Assembly: GCA_964489525.1 (NCBI GenBank) | Contig: CAZAYY010000005.1 | Span: 124,001 to 188,000 of the forward strand | DNA: 64,000 bases | Origin: CAZAYY01 sp964489525 | GTDB lineage: Bacteria > Chloroflexota > Anaerolineae > Anaerolineales > JABWBV01 | Direction of reading: 5' to 3' | Part shown: piece after piece, positions 26,363 to 35,150 of the stretch | Layout: each line of letters opens with the position of its first letter | Position numbering within the stretch: position 1 is the stretch's first letter | Notes under the pieces: model-generated | What the model saw: only the letters and a program-made list of their open reading frames with translations | Told to the model about the DNA's origin: nothing | Database searches by the model: none | Translations under genes and position numbers: made by a program

Positions 26363-27244
26363 ATGATGAAACGTTACCTGATTCTACTCACTGTTTTAAC
26401 ACTCGTTCTGGCGGGCTGCGCCACAGCAGAACCCACCGCAGAGCCTGGCAAACCCACCGGCGAAACAGCTGGAGGCTCGTTCGACCTCACCTGGCTGGCC
26501 GCGCTTCCGGAGAGCACAATCTTGTTTCAGCAAGATTACCTCCCCGGCTTTACCCTGATGGAGCTGCACTACGCCTTTGGCCGCTTTGCATCGTTCACCC
26601 TATATGCCGATGGGCGGGTGATCTATCTGGAAGAAGGGCCATCCTGGGAAATCCAGCGACTCATGCAGGCTCAACTCACCCCAGAAGAAACCCTGGCGCT
26701 ATACCAGCAGATTTTAGACCAGGGCCTGGCCCGATTGGAAAGCCATACCGATATGTGCCAGACCTTGCCAGATGGCACACAGGCTTGCATTGCCGACGCA
26801 AGCACCACCGTTCTGCGAGCCTGGCTTAACGACCAGCCCTGGGAAATCCAGCTTTATGCGAATTTTTCCAATGACGCCGCAGCGCTGGATGCCATTCTGA
26901 TGCTGGCTGAACGCTACACCCACAGCAGCGCCCAGGTTTACCGCCCCTCGGGGGCCACGCTTTTCCTGGGTCAATTAGACCCCACCGGGATGGAACTCAA
27001 TACCCTGCCCTGGCCGCTGGACCCTGCCTTGCTGGCGCAAACCCCTGGCCTTAACAACGGCTCAACCGCCTTCGCCCTTTCCGGGGAAACCCTCCAGGCG
27101 CTGCTCAATGCCCTGCCGCGCAACACCGGTGAGTTCTTTTTTGAGGTAAATGGGGCTGTTTACCGGGGAATGGTGGTGCCCTGGCTGCCGGGCCTGGATT
27201 ACACCGGGGATATCGAAGCCGCTTTCGGTAAGGCCACCGGGTAA
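26363..27244 (+). CDS. exported lipoprotein of unknown function
   Basis: 293 residues. A short signal peptide ends in the lipobox LVLAGC (Cys 19), followed by a Thr/Pro/Glu-rich linker (ATAEPTAEPGKPTGETAGG). The mature domain has two Cys (in DMCQTLPDGTQACIADAST) that could form a disulfide. Repeated short beta-like segments include FTLYADGRVIYLEEGP. I do not recognise the family; the Asp-Gly-Arg strand resembles surface lipoproteins of this phylum. AAAGGAG precedes ATGATG. It is divergent from the PAS kinase gene by 87 bases and followed by a strong terminator. Confidence 0.75.
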   Translation: MMKRYLILLTVLTLVLAGCATAEPTAEPGKPTGETAGGSFDLTWLAALPESTILFQQDYLPGFTLMELHYAFGRFASFTLYADGRVIYLEEGPSWEIQRLMQAQLTPEETLALYQQILDQGLARLESHTDMCQTLPDGTQACIADASTTVLRAWLNDQPWEIQLYANFSNDAAALDAILMLAERYTHSSAQVYRPSGATLFLGQLDPTGMELNTLPWPLDPALLAQTPGLNNGSTAFALSGETLQALLNALPRNTGEFFFEVNGAVYRGMVVPWLPGLDYTGDIEAAFGKATG

Positions 27245-27270
27245 TTGCCGAGGGGCAGAGTATAATCAAA

Positions 27271-27313
27271 GGGTTGTGTGGAATGGTTTTCCCCACAACC
27301 CTTATTTTTTTAT
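27271..27313 (+). terminator. rho-independent terminator of the lipoprotein gene
   Basis: GGGTTGTG (27271-27278) pairs with CACAACCC (27294-27301), with a further GGAA/TTCC pairing inside, followed by TTATTTTTTTAT. It is placed 26 bases after the stop codon. Confidence 0.88.
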
Positions 27314-27371
27314 CGGTTTTCACAGCATGGCTGGCTAAAAAAACCCAAATTTTCACCGGAGGAATGGATCA

Positions 27372-28883
27372 ATGTCCTTAAGAAACAAGCAAATCCTGGC
27401 ATTTTCGCTGTTGTTAATTTTGCTGGTAGGCATTACAGGTTTGGTTTCCTGGCTGAATGGAGGGCTCGCAAAGACCGCACCTTTCATCATGGACGGACAG
27501 GTGGAAGATTGGGCCGAGATTGAACCCCTGTTTAGCGACCCCACCGGAGATGCTGGGGCTTCAGGGGTAGATTTTGGCGTGGTCAGTGCCCGCAATGACG
27601 CCAACTACCTCTATATCCTCTTTGAAACCGGCAAAGAAGTCAACCTGCAAAACGACAGCAACATTACCCTGTACCTGGATTACGACGCCTCCGCCGAAAC
27701 CGGGCTCAGTTACAACGGCCTGGGCTCTGACCTGGTTTACCGGTTTGGCGAACGCAACGGCAAGCTATATTCCGGCCAGGCCGGCAGGCAGGTGAGCCAC
27801 TCGGATGTCGGGTTGGTCACGCTGCCCACAGTTACCGCTACTCGCTTTGAAATTGCGCTGCGCCACATCCCACCGCCCGGAACCGGGCTGCGCCTGGTGG
27901 AAGGCCAGGAAATTCGCATTGCCCTGGCTGACACCAGCGAGGGGGGCGATATCGTTCCCAACCAGGGACAATTCATTGTGTATGTCGTCCAGGCCCCGCC
28001 CGAAGAACCGGTGGAAATCATCAGCCTGGAAAAAGAAAACCCGGATGCAATCCGGATCATGACCTGGAACATGCTTAAAGATGGCCTGTTTAGAGAAAAC
28101 CGGCAGGAAGCCTTTGGCCGGATTATCCAGGCCATCCAGCCGGATATCATCAACTTCCAGGAATCCTATGTCTACCCCAGTGAAAATGCCCGGTTGATGG
28201 TGGAAGAATGGCTGCCATTGAAAGAAGGTCAATGGTACTCCTTCAAAGGCAACGACATGATCACCATCAGCCGCTATCCCATCGTTATGGAGCGCGCCCC
28301 AGGGCTGATTGCCCTGTCCGGCGCCACCCCCTTCCTCCTCCAAATTTCCCCGGACCAGCGGATGCTCATTGTTAACGCCCATTTGCGCTGCTGCCAGGCC
28401 GAAGTAGAGCGCCAGCGGCAGGCGGATGGGTTTGTTAAGTTTATCCGTGAACTGCAAAGCACGCCTGAAGGGTTGGCATACCTACCCGAAGGCTCACCAT
28501 TTTTGCTGGTGGGCGACTTAAACCTGGTTGGCGAATCGCGCCAGCTGACCACCCTGCTGACCGGGGATATCCTGGATGAGGAACGCTACGGACCAGACCA
28601 CACCCTGGATTGGGATGACACCGCCCTGGCCGACCTGCTCTCCCGCCACACCAACACCAATTTTGCCACGACCTGGCGCGATTCTCAAACCACCTATTCC
28701 CCGGGCAGGCTGGACTTTATGATTTACACGGACAGCAGGCTGGAAGTGGTCAAAACCTTCATCCTCGACACGAACGAAATGACGGCCGAGCAGCTTGAGC
28801 AGTATGGCTTAAAACGTGGGGATTCTGCCACCGCCACCGACCACCTACCCATCGTGGCCGATTTTGTGCTGATAAAGCGTTAA
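27372..28883 (+). CDS. exported or membrane-anchored endonuclease/exonuclease/phosphatase-family protein
   Basis: 503 residues. A signal anchor (QILAFSLLLILLVGITGLVSW) is followed by a beta-rich domain (about 35-215; MDGQVEDWAEIEPLF, LYLDYDASAETGLSY) of the CBM9/DOMON-like sort. The EEP domain (about 228-503) has ttWNM-like RIMTWNMLKDG, INFQESYVYPSE, LIVNAHLRCC, LLVGDLNLVGESRQ, PGRLDFMIYTD and ATDHLPIVADF. All catalytic Asp, Glu and His of the fold are present. The substrate could be DNA, a sphingolipid-like phosphodiester or a phosphate ester; this is not decidable. GGAGG lies before the ATG. Confidence 0.82.
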   Translation: MSLRNKQILAFSLLLILLVGITGLVSWLNGGLAKTAPFIMDGQVEDWAEIEPLFSDPTGDAGASGVDFGVVSARNDANYLYILFETGKEVNLQNDSNITLYLDYDASAETGLSYNGLGSDLVYRFGERNGKLYSGQAGRQVSHSDVGLVTLPTVTATRFEIALRHIPPPGTGLRLVEGQEIRIALADTSEGGDIVPNQGQFIVYVVQAPPEEPVEIISLEKENPDAIRIMTWNMLKDGLFRENRQEAFGRIIQAIQPDIINFQESYVYPSENARLMVEEWLPLKEGQWYSFKGNDMITISRYPIVMERAPGLIALSGATPFLLQISPDQRMLIVNAHLRCCQAEVERQRQADGFVKFIRELQSTPEGLAYLPEGSPFLLVGDLNLVGESRQLTTLLTGDILDEERYGPDHTLDWDDTALADLLSRHTNTNFATTWRDSQTTYSPGRLDFMIYTDSRLEVVKTFILDTNEMTAEQLEQYGLKRGDSATATDHLPIVADFVLIKR

Positions 28884-28890
28884 GCCCGCA

Positions 28891-28931
28891 AAAAAAGAAC
28901 CGGGAGTGGTGCATGTAGACCACTCCCGGTT
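28891..28931 (-). terminator. strong (bidirectional) terminator at the end of the decarboxylase operon
   Basis: A perfect 13-bp stem (AACCGGGAGTGGT 28898-28910 with ACCACTCCCGGTT 28919-28931) with an 8-base loop. On the minus strand it is followed by CTTTTTTT, serving the gene ending at 28967. It also lies 15 bases after the convergent gene's stop and could end that message too. Confidence 0.92.
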
Positions 28932-28966
28932 TGAAGGCTAACGCAACCAACCCCCCGGATGCTTGC

Positions 28967-30088
28967 TTAACCAGCACCCAACAGCGCCAACAAAACACCA
29001 CCAGCCACCACACTGCCAATTTGCCCGGCTGTGTTTGCACCCATGGCGTGCATCAGCAAGAAATTTTCAAAATCTTCTTCCAGGCCAATTTTGTTGACCA
29101 CCCGGGCTGCCATTGGAAAGGCACTGATCCCCGCAGCCCCCAGGAGCGGGTTAAACTTACCCCTGCTGAGAAAATTCAGAAAACGGGCAAAAAGCAAGCC
29201 AGCCGCCGTATCAAACCCAAAAGCCAGAATGCCCAACACCAGGATACCCAGGGTTTCCAGGCGCAGGAAAGACCCGGCCTGCATGGTTGAACCCACCGCA
29301 AGGCCAAGAAAAAGGGTAACTACATTGGCAATCTCCTGAGACGATGCACTCGTCAGGCGTTCAACCACCCCCGATTCTTTAAGCAGGTTGCCTAACATGA
29401 GCATGCCAATCAGCGGAATCGCCATCGGAACGAGGATCCCCACAAAAACCACAACCACAATTGGGAACAGCACCCGGGTGCGTTTACTGATGGTTCGCTG
29501 GCTGTAGGGCATGCGAATCTGGCGCTGCGATTTGGTGGTAAGCCAGCGCATGATGGGCGGCTGGATAATCGGCACCAGCGACATGTAGCTGTATGCGGTT
29601 ACTGCAATCGGCCCAAGCAAATGGGGCGCCAGTAAACTGCTGACATAAATGGAGGTTGGCCCGTCAATGGCCCCAATGATGCCAATCGAAGCGGCCTCGT
29701 TCAAATCATAGCCCAGAACCAGGGCGAGCATCAGGGTGCCAAAAATCCCAAACTGGCCAGCGGCGCCCAACAGCATCATACGCGGGTTTTCCAACAGTGG
29801 GCCAAAATCGGTCATGGCCCCAATCCCAATAAACACCAACAGGGGAAACAGTTCGTTATACACCCCTGCCTGCTTCAGCACCTCAAACATCCCGCCTTCT
29901 TCCACCATGGGCGAAAGGGGCAGGTTGGCCAAAATACAGCCAGCACCAATGGGAAGCAGCAGCATGGGTTCATATTCTTTGACAATCGCCAGGTAAATGA
30001 GCAGCCCGCCGATGGCCAGCATCACAATAATGCCCGGCGTCAGGCCCTGAATACCCTTTAACAAATGAGAAAACTCAATACCCTGCAT
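28967..30088 (-). CDS. mmdB: sodium-pumping decarboxylase, beta (membrane) subunit
   Basis: 373 residues with about ten hydrophobic helices. Conserved OadB/GcdB/MmdB motifs are visible: LLPIGAGCILANLPL, FIGIGAMTDFGPLL, the ion-site Asp in GIIGAIDGPTSIYV, AYSYMSLVPIIQPP and the C-terminal LLMHAMGANTAGQIGSV. It decarboxylates carboxybiotin and couples this to sodium export. It is the last gene of the four-gene operon. Confidence 0.93.
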   Translation of the reverse strand: MQGIEFSHLLKGIQGLTPGIIVMLAIGGLLIYLAIVKEYEPMLLLPIGAGCILANLPLSPMVEEGGMFEVLKQAGVYNELFPLLVFIGIGAMTDFGPLLENPRMMLLGAAGQFGIFGTLMLALVLGYDLNEAASIGIIGAIDGPTSIYVSSLLAPHLLGPIAVTAYSYMSLVPIIQPPIMRWLTTKSQRQIRMPYSQRTISKRTRVLFPIVVVVFVGILVPMAIPLIGMLMLGNLLKESGVVERLTSASSQEIANVVTLFLGLAVGSTMQAGSFLRLETLGILVLGILAFGFDTAAGLLFARFLNFLSRGKFNPLLGAAGISAFPMAARVVNKIGLEEDFENFLLMHAMGANTAGQIGSVVAGGVLLALLGAG

Positions 30089-30097
30089 GCCGGCCCC

Positions 30098-30595
30098 CTA
30101 CGCAAACCGAACCAGGACATCCCCGAAGCCCACCGATTGGCCGGGTGATACCAAAATTTCGGCCACAACTGCATCCACCGGGGATTTTATGGCATTTTTC
30201 ATTTTCATAGCCTCAAGGGTGGCCACCACCTGCCCGCGCTTGACCTCATCTCCCGGTTGGATGAATACGGACAGAATCACACCCGGCATTGGAGCTGTAA
30301 TTTGCTGGACGCCCGGTTCAATGTCAAGCTGAGGGCGGGGCGGCAAGGCAGGCTGGGATGCACGCGGCAGGGGTTCAAGCGTTTCAATTGCGGAAGGTTT
30401 ATAGGAAACCGGGGGAGCAACCTGGCTGAGAGGCACAATTTGAGGGGTCACAATCCCAGGGAGCAAATCAGCCCCAGAGAGCATCGATACCTCATACTCC
30501 TCCCCATTAACCAACACATAAAATCGGTTTGCACTCATTTCCTGGACATCAATGGTAAATTGTTTTTTACGGATTTCAATTTGATAGCGGCGCAT
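30098..30595 (-). CDS. mmdC: biotin carboxyl carrier subunit of the decarboxylase
   Basis: 165 residues. The C-terminal biotinyl domain (about 90-165) has VVATLEAMKMKNAIKSP, with the biotinylated Lys between the Mets. The N-terminal part (1-60) is a small beta domain (KKQFTIDVQEMSANRFYVLV), and a Pro/Ala-rich linker joins them. It carries CO2 from the carboxyltransferase to the membrane subunit. It is nine bases from mmdB and three from the small membrane subunit. Confidence 0.9.
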   Translation of the reverse strand: MRRYQIEIRKKQFTIDVQEMSANRFYVLVNGEEYEVSMLSGADLLPGIVTPQIVPLSQVAPPVSYKPSAIETLEPLPRASQPALPPRPQLDIEPGVQQITAPMPGVILSVFIQPGDEVKRGQVVATLEAMKMKNAIKSPVDAVVAEILVSPGQSVGFGDVLVRFA

Positions 30596-30598
30596 GGC

Positions 30599-30949
30599 TT
30601 AATCCTTTTTCGAAAACCAGATGCGATTCTGGCGGGTTCGGCCTGTGCCGACCCAACGGCTGGGAAGCTCCCCTGGGCGGTGGGTGCGCATGAGGGGAGC
30701 GGCCTGCTTCAGCCGGACCTCACGGTAATTGCTGACCGCAATCGTAATCGCAGCAACCAGTTCAGGGTCAAGTTCTTCAGAGGGGCGCACCCGCGGCGCA
30801 GTTGGAGTTTCGGCTGGTTCTTGCGGAGCCGGTTTATCGAAACGCAAAAATCCGGCAGTAAGCCACCACAACGCAATCAGCAGCAAAAACACCAACCCCA
30901 TCCCAAATATGGTCAGCTGAACACCAATCCAAAGCAGTTCAGACATCAT
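30599..30949 (-). CDS. small membrane subunit of the decarboxylase (OadG/MmdD-like)
   Basis: 116 residues. One N-terminal membrane helix (LTIFGMGLVFLLLIALWWLTAGFL) carries the G-M-G pattern of gamma/delta subunits. It is followed by a Pro-rich stretch and the short helix PELVAAITIAVSNYREVR, which is typical of this family and tethers the carboxyltransferase. The C-terminal tail is basic (WVGTGRTRQNRIWFSKKD). Assignment rests on length, topology and position. Confidence 0.85.
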   Translation of the reverse strand: MMSELLWIGVQLTIFGMGLVFLLLIALWWLTAGFLRFDKPAPQEPAETPTAPRVRPSEELDPELVAAITIAVSNYREVRLKQAAPLMRTHRPGELPSRWVGTGRTRQNRIWFSKKD

Positions 30950-30962
30950 TCACCTCCACCCT

Positions 30963-32507
30963 TTAAACCGGCATCAACCCATGTTTTTTGGGCGGGTTCT
31001 GCTGCACTTTGGTTCTCAACACTTCCAGGGCACGAATCAGGCGTGGACGGGTTTCACTGGGCTCGATGACTTCATCCACCTGCCCCAGGTCAGCAGCCTG
31101 GTATGGGTTGAGGAATTTCTCGCGATACTCATCCATGAATTCCTGTTCCATTGCCTGGGGGTCTTCTGCAGAAGCAAGTTCCCTGCGGCGCAAAATGCGC
31201 ACGGCACCTTCGGGACCCATAACGGCAATTTGGGCAGTGGGCCAGGCAAAAGCCAGGTCGCTGCGCATTTGTTTGGAACTCATGGCCAGGTATGCCCCGC
31301 CAATGGCTTTGCGCACCACAATCGATATTTTGGGCACGGTAGCCTCGCAGTAAGCATAGATCACCTTTGCCCCATGGCGGATGATGCCATAATACTCCTG
31401 CTCCACTCCAGGCAGGTAGCCTGGGGTATCCACAAAGGTGATGACAGGGATGTTAAAGCAGTCACAAATGCGAACGAAGCGAGCAATCTTGTCACTGGAA
31501 TCAATATCTAACACACCCGCCAGGTGGGAAGGTTGGTTGGCCACGACCCCCACGGAGTAGCCATCCAGCCGGGCAAAACCAACAATCACATTCCGGGCAT
31601 AATAGGGATGGACTTCCAGAAAGCTGCCGTGGTCAAATACGCTGTCAATCACATGGTGCATTTCATATGGCTCATTTGGGTCTGCAGGCACAAGGGAGTT
31701 GAGGGTGTCGTCCATCCGGTCATAGGCATCGTTGGGGATGACCCGGGGTGGGTCTTCGTGGTTGTTTTGGGGCAGGTAGCCAAGCAGCAGCTTGGTCAGT
31801 TCGATGGACTCGACTTCGTTTTCAGCCACGAAATGGGCCACACCACTTTTCGTATTGTGCACCAATGTGCCACCCAAATCACGCGGGTTGATATCCTGGC
31901 CGGTAACCACTTTAATTACATCCGGACCGGTGATAAACATCAGGCTGGAACGGCGAACCATGATGACAAAATCGGTGAGGGCCGGGGAGTAAACTGCCCC
32001 CCCAGCACAGGGGCCCATGATCAGGGAAAGCTGAGGAATCACCCCGGAAGAGAGCACGTTGCGGGTAAACACTTCGCCATAGGCTGCCAGGCTGCGCACG
32101 CCTTCTTGAATGCGCGCGCCGCCAGAATCGTTGAGGCCAATCAATGGAATCCCGGCTTCAAGGGCCAGGTCCTGGATGCGGCAAATTTTGTGGGACTGGA
32201 CTTCAGAAAAAGACCCCCCCATGACGGTGAAGTCCTGAGCGAAAACCGCCACACGGCGGCCATTGATTTTTCCAAAGCCAGTAACCACACCATCACCCGG
32301 ATAGCGCTGCGAGGCCATACCAAAATCGGTCACGTTGTGGGTGGCCAGCGCGCCCAGCTCTTGAAATGAGCCCTGGTCAAGCAACAGCGCCAGGCGTTCC
32401 CGGGCAGTGAGTTTGCCTTTTTCGTGCTGCGCTTCTATGCGTTCGGGGCCGCCGCCCAGCAACGAGCGTTCGCGCATCTCCCGAAACTTAGTTAAATGAT
32501 CGGTCAT
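30963..32507 (-). CDS. mmdA: acyl-CoA carboxyltransferase subunit (methylmalonyl-CoA decarboxylase alpha type)
   Basis: 514 residues from ATG 32507, with CAGGAG upstream; the reading from 32627 is not supported. Crotonase-fold signatures are GVVTGFGKINGRRVAVFAQD, GLNDSGGARIQEGVRSL, GPCAGGAVYSPALTDF, DTPGYLPGVEQEYYGIIRHG and KAIGGAYLAMSSKQM. The length fits PccB/MmdA. Together with the biotin, gamma-like and beta subunits it makes a sodium-translocating methylmalonyl-CoA (or propionyl/glutaconyl-type) decarboxylase. With no biotin carboxylase gene adjacent, the decarboxylase direction is favoured. Confidence 0.92.
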   Translation of the reverse strand: MTDHLTKFREMRERSLLGGGPERIEAQHEKGKLTARERLALLLDQGSFQELGALATHNVTDFGMASQRYPGDGVVTGFGKINGRRVAVFAQDFTVMGGSFSEVQSHKICRIQDLALEAGIPLIGLNDSGGARIQEGVRSLAAYGEVFTRNVLSSGVIPQLSLIMGPCAGGAVYSPALTDFVIMVRRSSLMFITGPDVIKVVTGQDINPRDLGGTLVHNTKSGVAHFVAENEVESIELTKLLLGYLPQNNHEDPPRVIPNDAYDRMDDTLNSLVPADPNEPYEMHHVIDSVFDHGSFLEVHPYYARNVIVGFARLDGYSVGVVANQPSHLAGVLDIDSSDKIARFVRICDCFNIPVITFVDTPGYLPGVEQEYYGIIRHGAKVIYAYCEATVPKISIVVRKAIGGAYLAMSSKQMRSDLAFAWPTAQIAVMGPEGAVRILRRRELASAEDPQAMEQEFMDEYREKFLNPYQAADLGQVDEVIEPSETRPRLIRALEVLRTKVQQNPPKKHGLMPV

Positions 32508-32573
32508 CTTGTTTGCTCCTGTAAAGGGTTGGTTGGAAACATCCTCCACCGGGCGAATGGGCCCGGCAAATTT

Positions 32574-32604
32574 ATTATAATCGCGATTGTGCAGAAAGGA
32601 ACAA
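32574..32604 (-). promoter_or_regulatory. possible promoter of the decarboxylase operon
   Basis: A perfect TATAAT on the minus strand (32579-32574) lies about 67 bases before ATG 32507. TTGTTC (32604-32599) is a weak -35 with a long, 19-base spacer. Confidence 0.4.
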
Positions 32605-32697
32605 TTGAGGCAGGGGGCGCGAATCAATTGAGGAGCAAAGCGGAGCTGCCTCCCACTTCCGAATCATATGGGCTGTGAACACGGTTTACACCGAGAA

Positions 32698-32759
32698 CCA
32701 CCGAGTAAAAATCCAGAGGACCACCGGGTTTCTTAAAAAACCTCCGTGGCCCTCGGTGG
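32698..32759. repeat. imperfect long inverted repeat
   Basis: CCACCGAG (32698-32705) pairs with CTCGGTGG (32752-32759). Inside, ACCACCGGGTTT and AAACCTCCGTGG form a second imperfect arm, giving a long stem-loop of about 62 bases. It lies between the desulfhydrase stop and the decarboxylase promoter. It looks like a dispersed palindromic element or a weak terminator; no other copy was seen in the window. Confidence 0.5.
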
Positions 32760-32777
32760 AAAGAGAAGAATACAAAA

Positions 32778-33776
32778 TCAAGAAAGGATATAGCGGGCGT
32801 AGGCAAAAAGGGCCGGCGCGCCGCCAGTGTGCCAGAAAAGCACTTTTTCACCGGGTTTGTAGATGCCGCGGCGCACCAGGTCTATCACTGCGCCAAAAGC
32901 CCGGCCAGTATACACCGGGTCGAGGAGCAGTCCTTCGCAGCGGGCGGTCAGGTGCAGGGCTTCGCGCTCCAACGCACCCACCACCCCATACCCCGCTCCC
33001 AGGTAGCCATTTTCCAGGTTGAAATCTGCCGGAGCATATTCCCAGGGCAAGCCCAGCAGGCCGGCTGTTTGGGACGCCAGGCCGGCCAAACGCTCCGGAA
33101 AAGGCAGGCCGCCAATTTCTTCCTTATCAATCCCGATACCCACCAACTCCCCGGTCACGCCAGCTGCTTTAGCCCCGACCACAATCCCGGCATGTGTCCC
33201 CCCCGAACTGGAAGCAAAGACAATCCGGTCGAAAACCAGGGAAAGTTCGTCTAACTGCGTTCGCAGCTCAAACATCGCCTGGACAAACCCCAGCGCACCA
33301 ATAGGATTTGAGCCGCCATATGGAACCAGGTATGGACGATAGCCCCGAACTTTTTGCTCGGCCACCACCGCGGCCAACTGTTCGCCATGACGCTGGGCAC
33401 CTGTCCAGGTAATTTCTGCATCCAACAGTGCATCGAGCAGCAAATTGCCCTGGGGCGACGCTTCGGGTTCCCCGCCTAAAACCAACACACAGCGCAGCCC
33501 GGCCCGGGCTGCTGCGGCGGCAGTTTGACGGCAGTGATTGCTTTGAATGGCACCTGCCGTTACCAGGGTATCTGCCCCTTCGGCCAGGGCCTGGCCTACC
33601 AAAAATTCCAGCTTACGAACTTTGTTGCCCCCTAAAGCCAGGCCCGATAAATCGTCACGCTTGACCCATAACTCTGCCCCACCTAATTCGGCAGAAAGCC
33701 TGGGCAGGGGTTCCAGGGGGGTGGGCAAATGCGCCAGGGACATGCGGGGAAAGGGGGAAAACAGATCAGCCATCAT
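32778..33776 (-). CDS. PLP-dependent D-cysteine desulfhydrase / ACC deaminase-family enzyme
   Basis: 332 residues (ATG 33776; a second ATG follows at once). The PLP Lys lies in LALGGNKVRKLEFLVGQA, after WVKRDDLSG. Other family motifs are TAGAIQSNHCRQTAAAAA, ASSSGGTHAGIVVGA and LLDPVYTGRAFGAVIDLV. The enzyme opens or deaminates small amino acids such as D-cysteine or 1-aminocyclopropane-1-carboxylate; the two activities cannot be separated by eye. The start overlaps the end of the MFS gene by 11 bases. Confidence 0.85.
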   Translation of the reverse strand: MMADLFSPFPRMSLAHLPTPLEPLPRLSAELGGAELWVKRDDLSGLALGGNKVRKLEFLVGQALAEGADTLVTAGAIQSNHCRQTAAAAARAGLRCVLVLGGEPEASPQGNLLLDALLDAEITWTGAQRHGEQLAAVVAEQKVRGYRPYLVPYGGSNPIGALGFVQAMFELRTQLDELSLVFDRIVFASSSGGTHAGIVVGAKAAGVTGELVGIGIDKEEIGGLPFPERLAGLASQTAGLLGLPWEYAPADFNLENGYLGAGYGVVGALEREALHLTARCEGLLLDPVYTGRAFGAVIDLVRRGIYKPGEKVLFWHTGGAPALFAYARYILS

Positions 33777-35094
33777 TCACCTCGTCGAAAAAATTAACCG
33801 GTGCAACCTGGCGCGCCAGCGCCATGACGACAACAGCCAGCATCATCAATACTGCACCGACCACAAATACGCTATTGATGGACATACCGAGATTCATCAG
33901 CCAAACCCCCAAAAACGGGGCGGCCAACCCACGCAGGCCGGCCACGGTGGTTTGCAGCGTAGAATACTCAGCAATTCGCTTTCGGTCGGCAAGCTGAATC
34001 ACAGTACTCAACAGACCAATATCAATACCCGCATTGATAAAGCCTACGGCAGCAAAGGCTGGTGCGAGCATCCAGCCCCCCTGGGCAAAAATAAAACTCA
34101 ACGAAACCACCAGCCCCAGCATAAACACATTCCGCAAAGCCAGGATACCGCCGAATTGATCAATAAACCTGCCTAGCACAAAATAACCCAACAAAAAGAA
34201 GGCGGACTGCACCACCCCAAGCCGGGCAATTGCAGCATAGGACAGGCCAAGGCGATCCACCTGGACCAGGGGAAACAAAGGGGTAAGGGCATAAAGCCCC
34301 AACCCAAAGATGACTACACTGGCAAGGTAAGCCGTAAAGCGCTTGTTTTGCATCAAAATGGGGAGGGCGCCCAAAGGCTGTGGTTTACGCTCAACACTGG
34401 GCACTGTTGGCACTTCTTCTTGGTGAAGCTTGAGCTGGCCAAAGAGCAGGGTAGACAGGCTGCCAAAAATGCCGCCGGCGATAAAAACTGGAGCGGTTCC
34501 AAACTGGTCTAACAACCACCCCACCACCGGCGTGGCCAACAATGCAACAATCGCAACACCAATGCGCACCAGCCCCAGGGCACGCGCCCGGAGGTCATCC
34601 GGATACACCAGCTGGATGATCCGGGTGTACAGCGGGATGGGGAGGGCTTCAAATGCCCAGAAAAAAAGAGTCAGGACGATCATCCACTCGACGCCCGGAA
34701 TGAACGCCAAAAACAGAAAAGAAATGCGGCCTAACAGCCAATATCCCCGCGCGGTTGCAAGCAAATGATGGTCCTTGGGGGTAAAGCGAACCGTAAGAGC
34801 GGTCAAAATAAAACCAATAAACACCTGAACCAGATAAAAAGCAATCCATTCCGGCGCAGCTCCCAGGCGCCGCAAAATGACCGGCATAAAGTTCAGACAA
34901 GCCAAAAACACCCCAAAACAGCTGCCTGCCAGCACATCCACCCGGAGATTCCGGCGGACAGGCGCATCCATGGGACCCACAAGAACCGTTTCAAAATGAA
35001 ACAGCAAGCCGCTTAACCCAACCCAACCCCGCCGCCTTGAATCTTGGGGCGGCGGGGTTTCGGATGGCACAATTGGCAAATCATCAGGAGGCAT
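33766..35094 (-). CDS. MFS transporter
   Basis: About 442 residues from ATG 35094 (a TTG at 35103 is also possible; neither has a clear ribosome-binding site). Twelve hydrophobic segments are visible, with a central loop (LKLHQEEVPTVPSVERKPQ). Loop motifs are weak (DDLRARALGLVRIGVA, GRFIDQFGG). The N-terminal 55 residues are polar and unusually long. The substrate is unknown; coupling to the desulfhydrase-like gene suggests an amino acid or related compound. Confidence 0.8.
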   Translation of the reverse strand: MPPDDLPIVPSETPPPQDSRRRGWVGLSGLLFHFETVLVGPMDAPVRRNLRVDVLAGSCFGVFLACLNFMPVILRRLGAAPEWIAFYLVQVFIGFILTALTVRFTPKDHHLLATARGYWLLGRISFLFLAFIPGVEWMIVLTLFFWAFEALPIPLYTRIIQLVYPDDLRARALGLVRIGVAIVALLATPVVGWLLDQFGTAPVFIAGGIFGSLSTLLFGQLKLHQEEVPTVPSVERKPQPLGALPILMQNKRFTAYLASVVIFGLGLYALTPLFPLVQVDRLGLSYAAIARLGVVQSAFFLLGYFVLGRFIDQFGGILALRNVFMLGLVVSLSFIFAQGGWMLAPAFAAVGFINAGIDIGLLSTVIQLADRKRIAEYSTLQTTVAGLRGLAAPFLGVWLMNLGMSINSVFVVGAVLMMLAVVVMALARQVAPVNFFDEVNDG

Positions 35095-35150
35095 GCAGGC
35101 CAACCAGCATACTCAGGCGCATATGAGACATTCTTCTATCACGAAAAACC

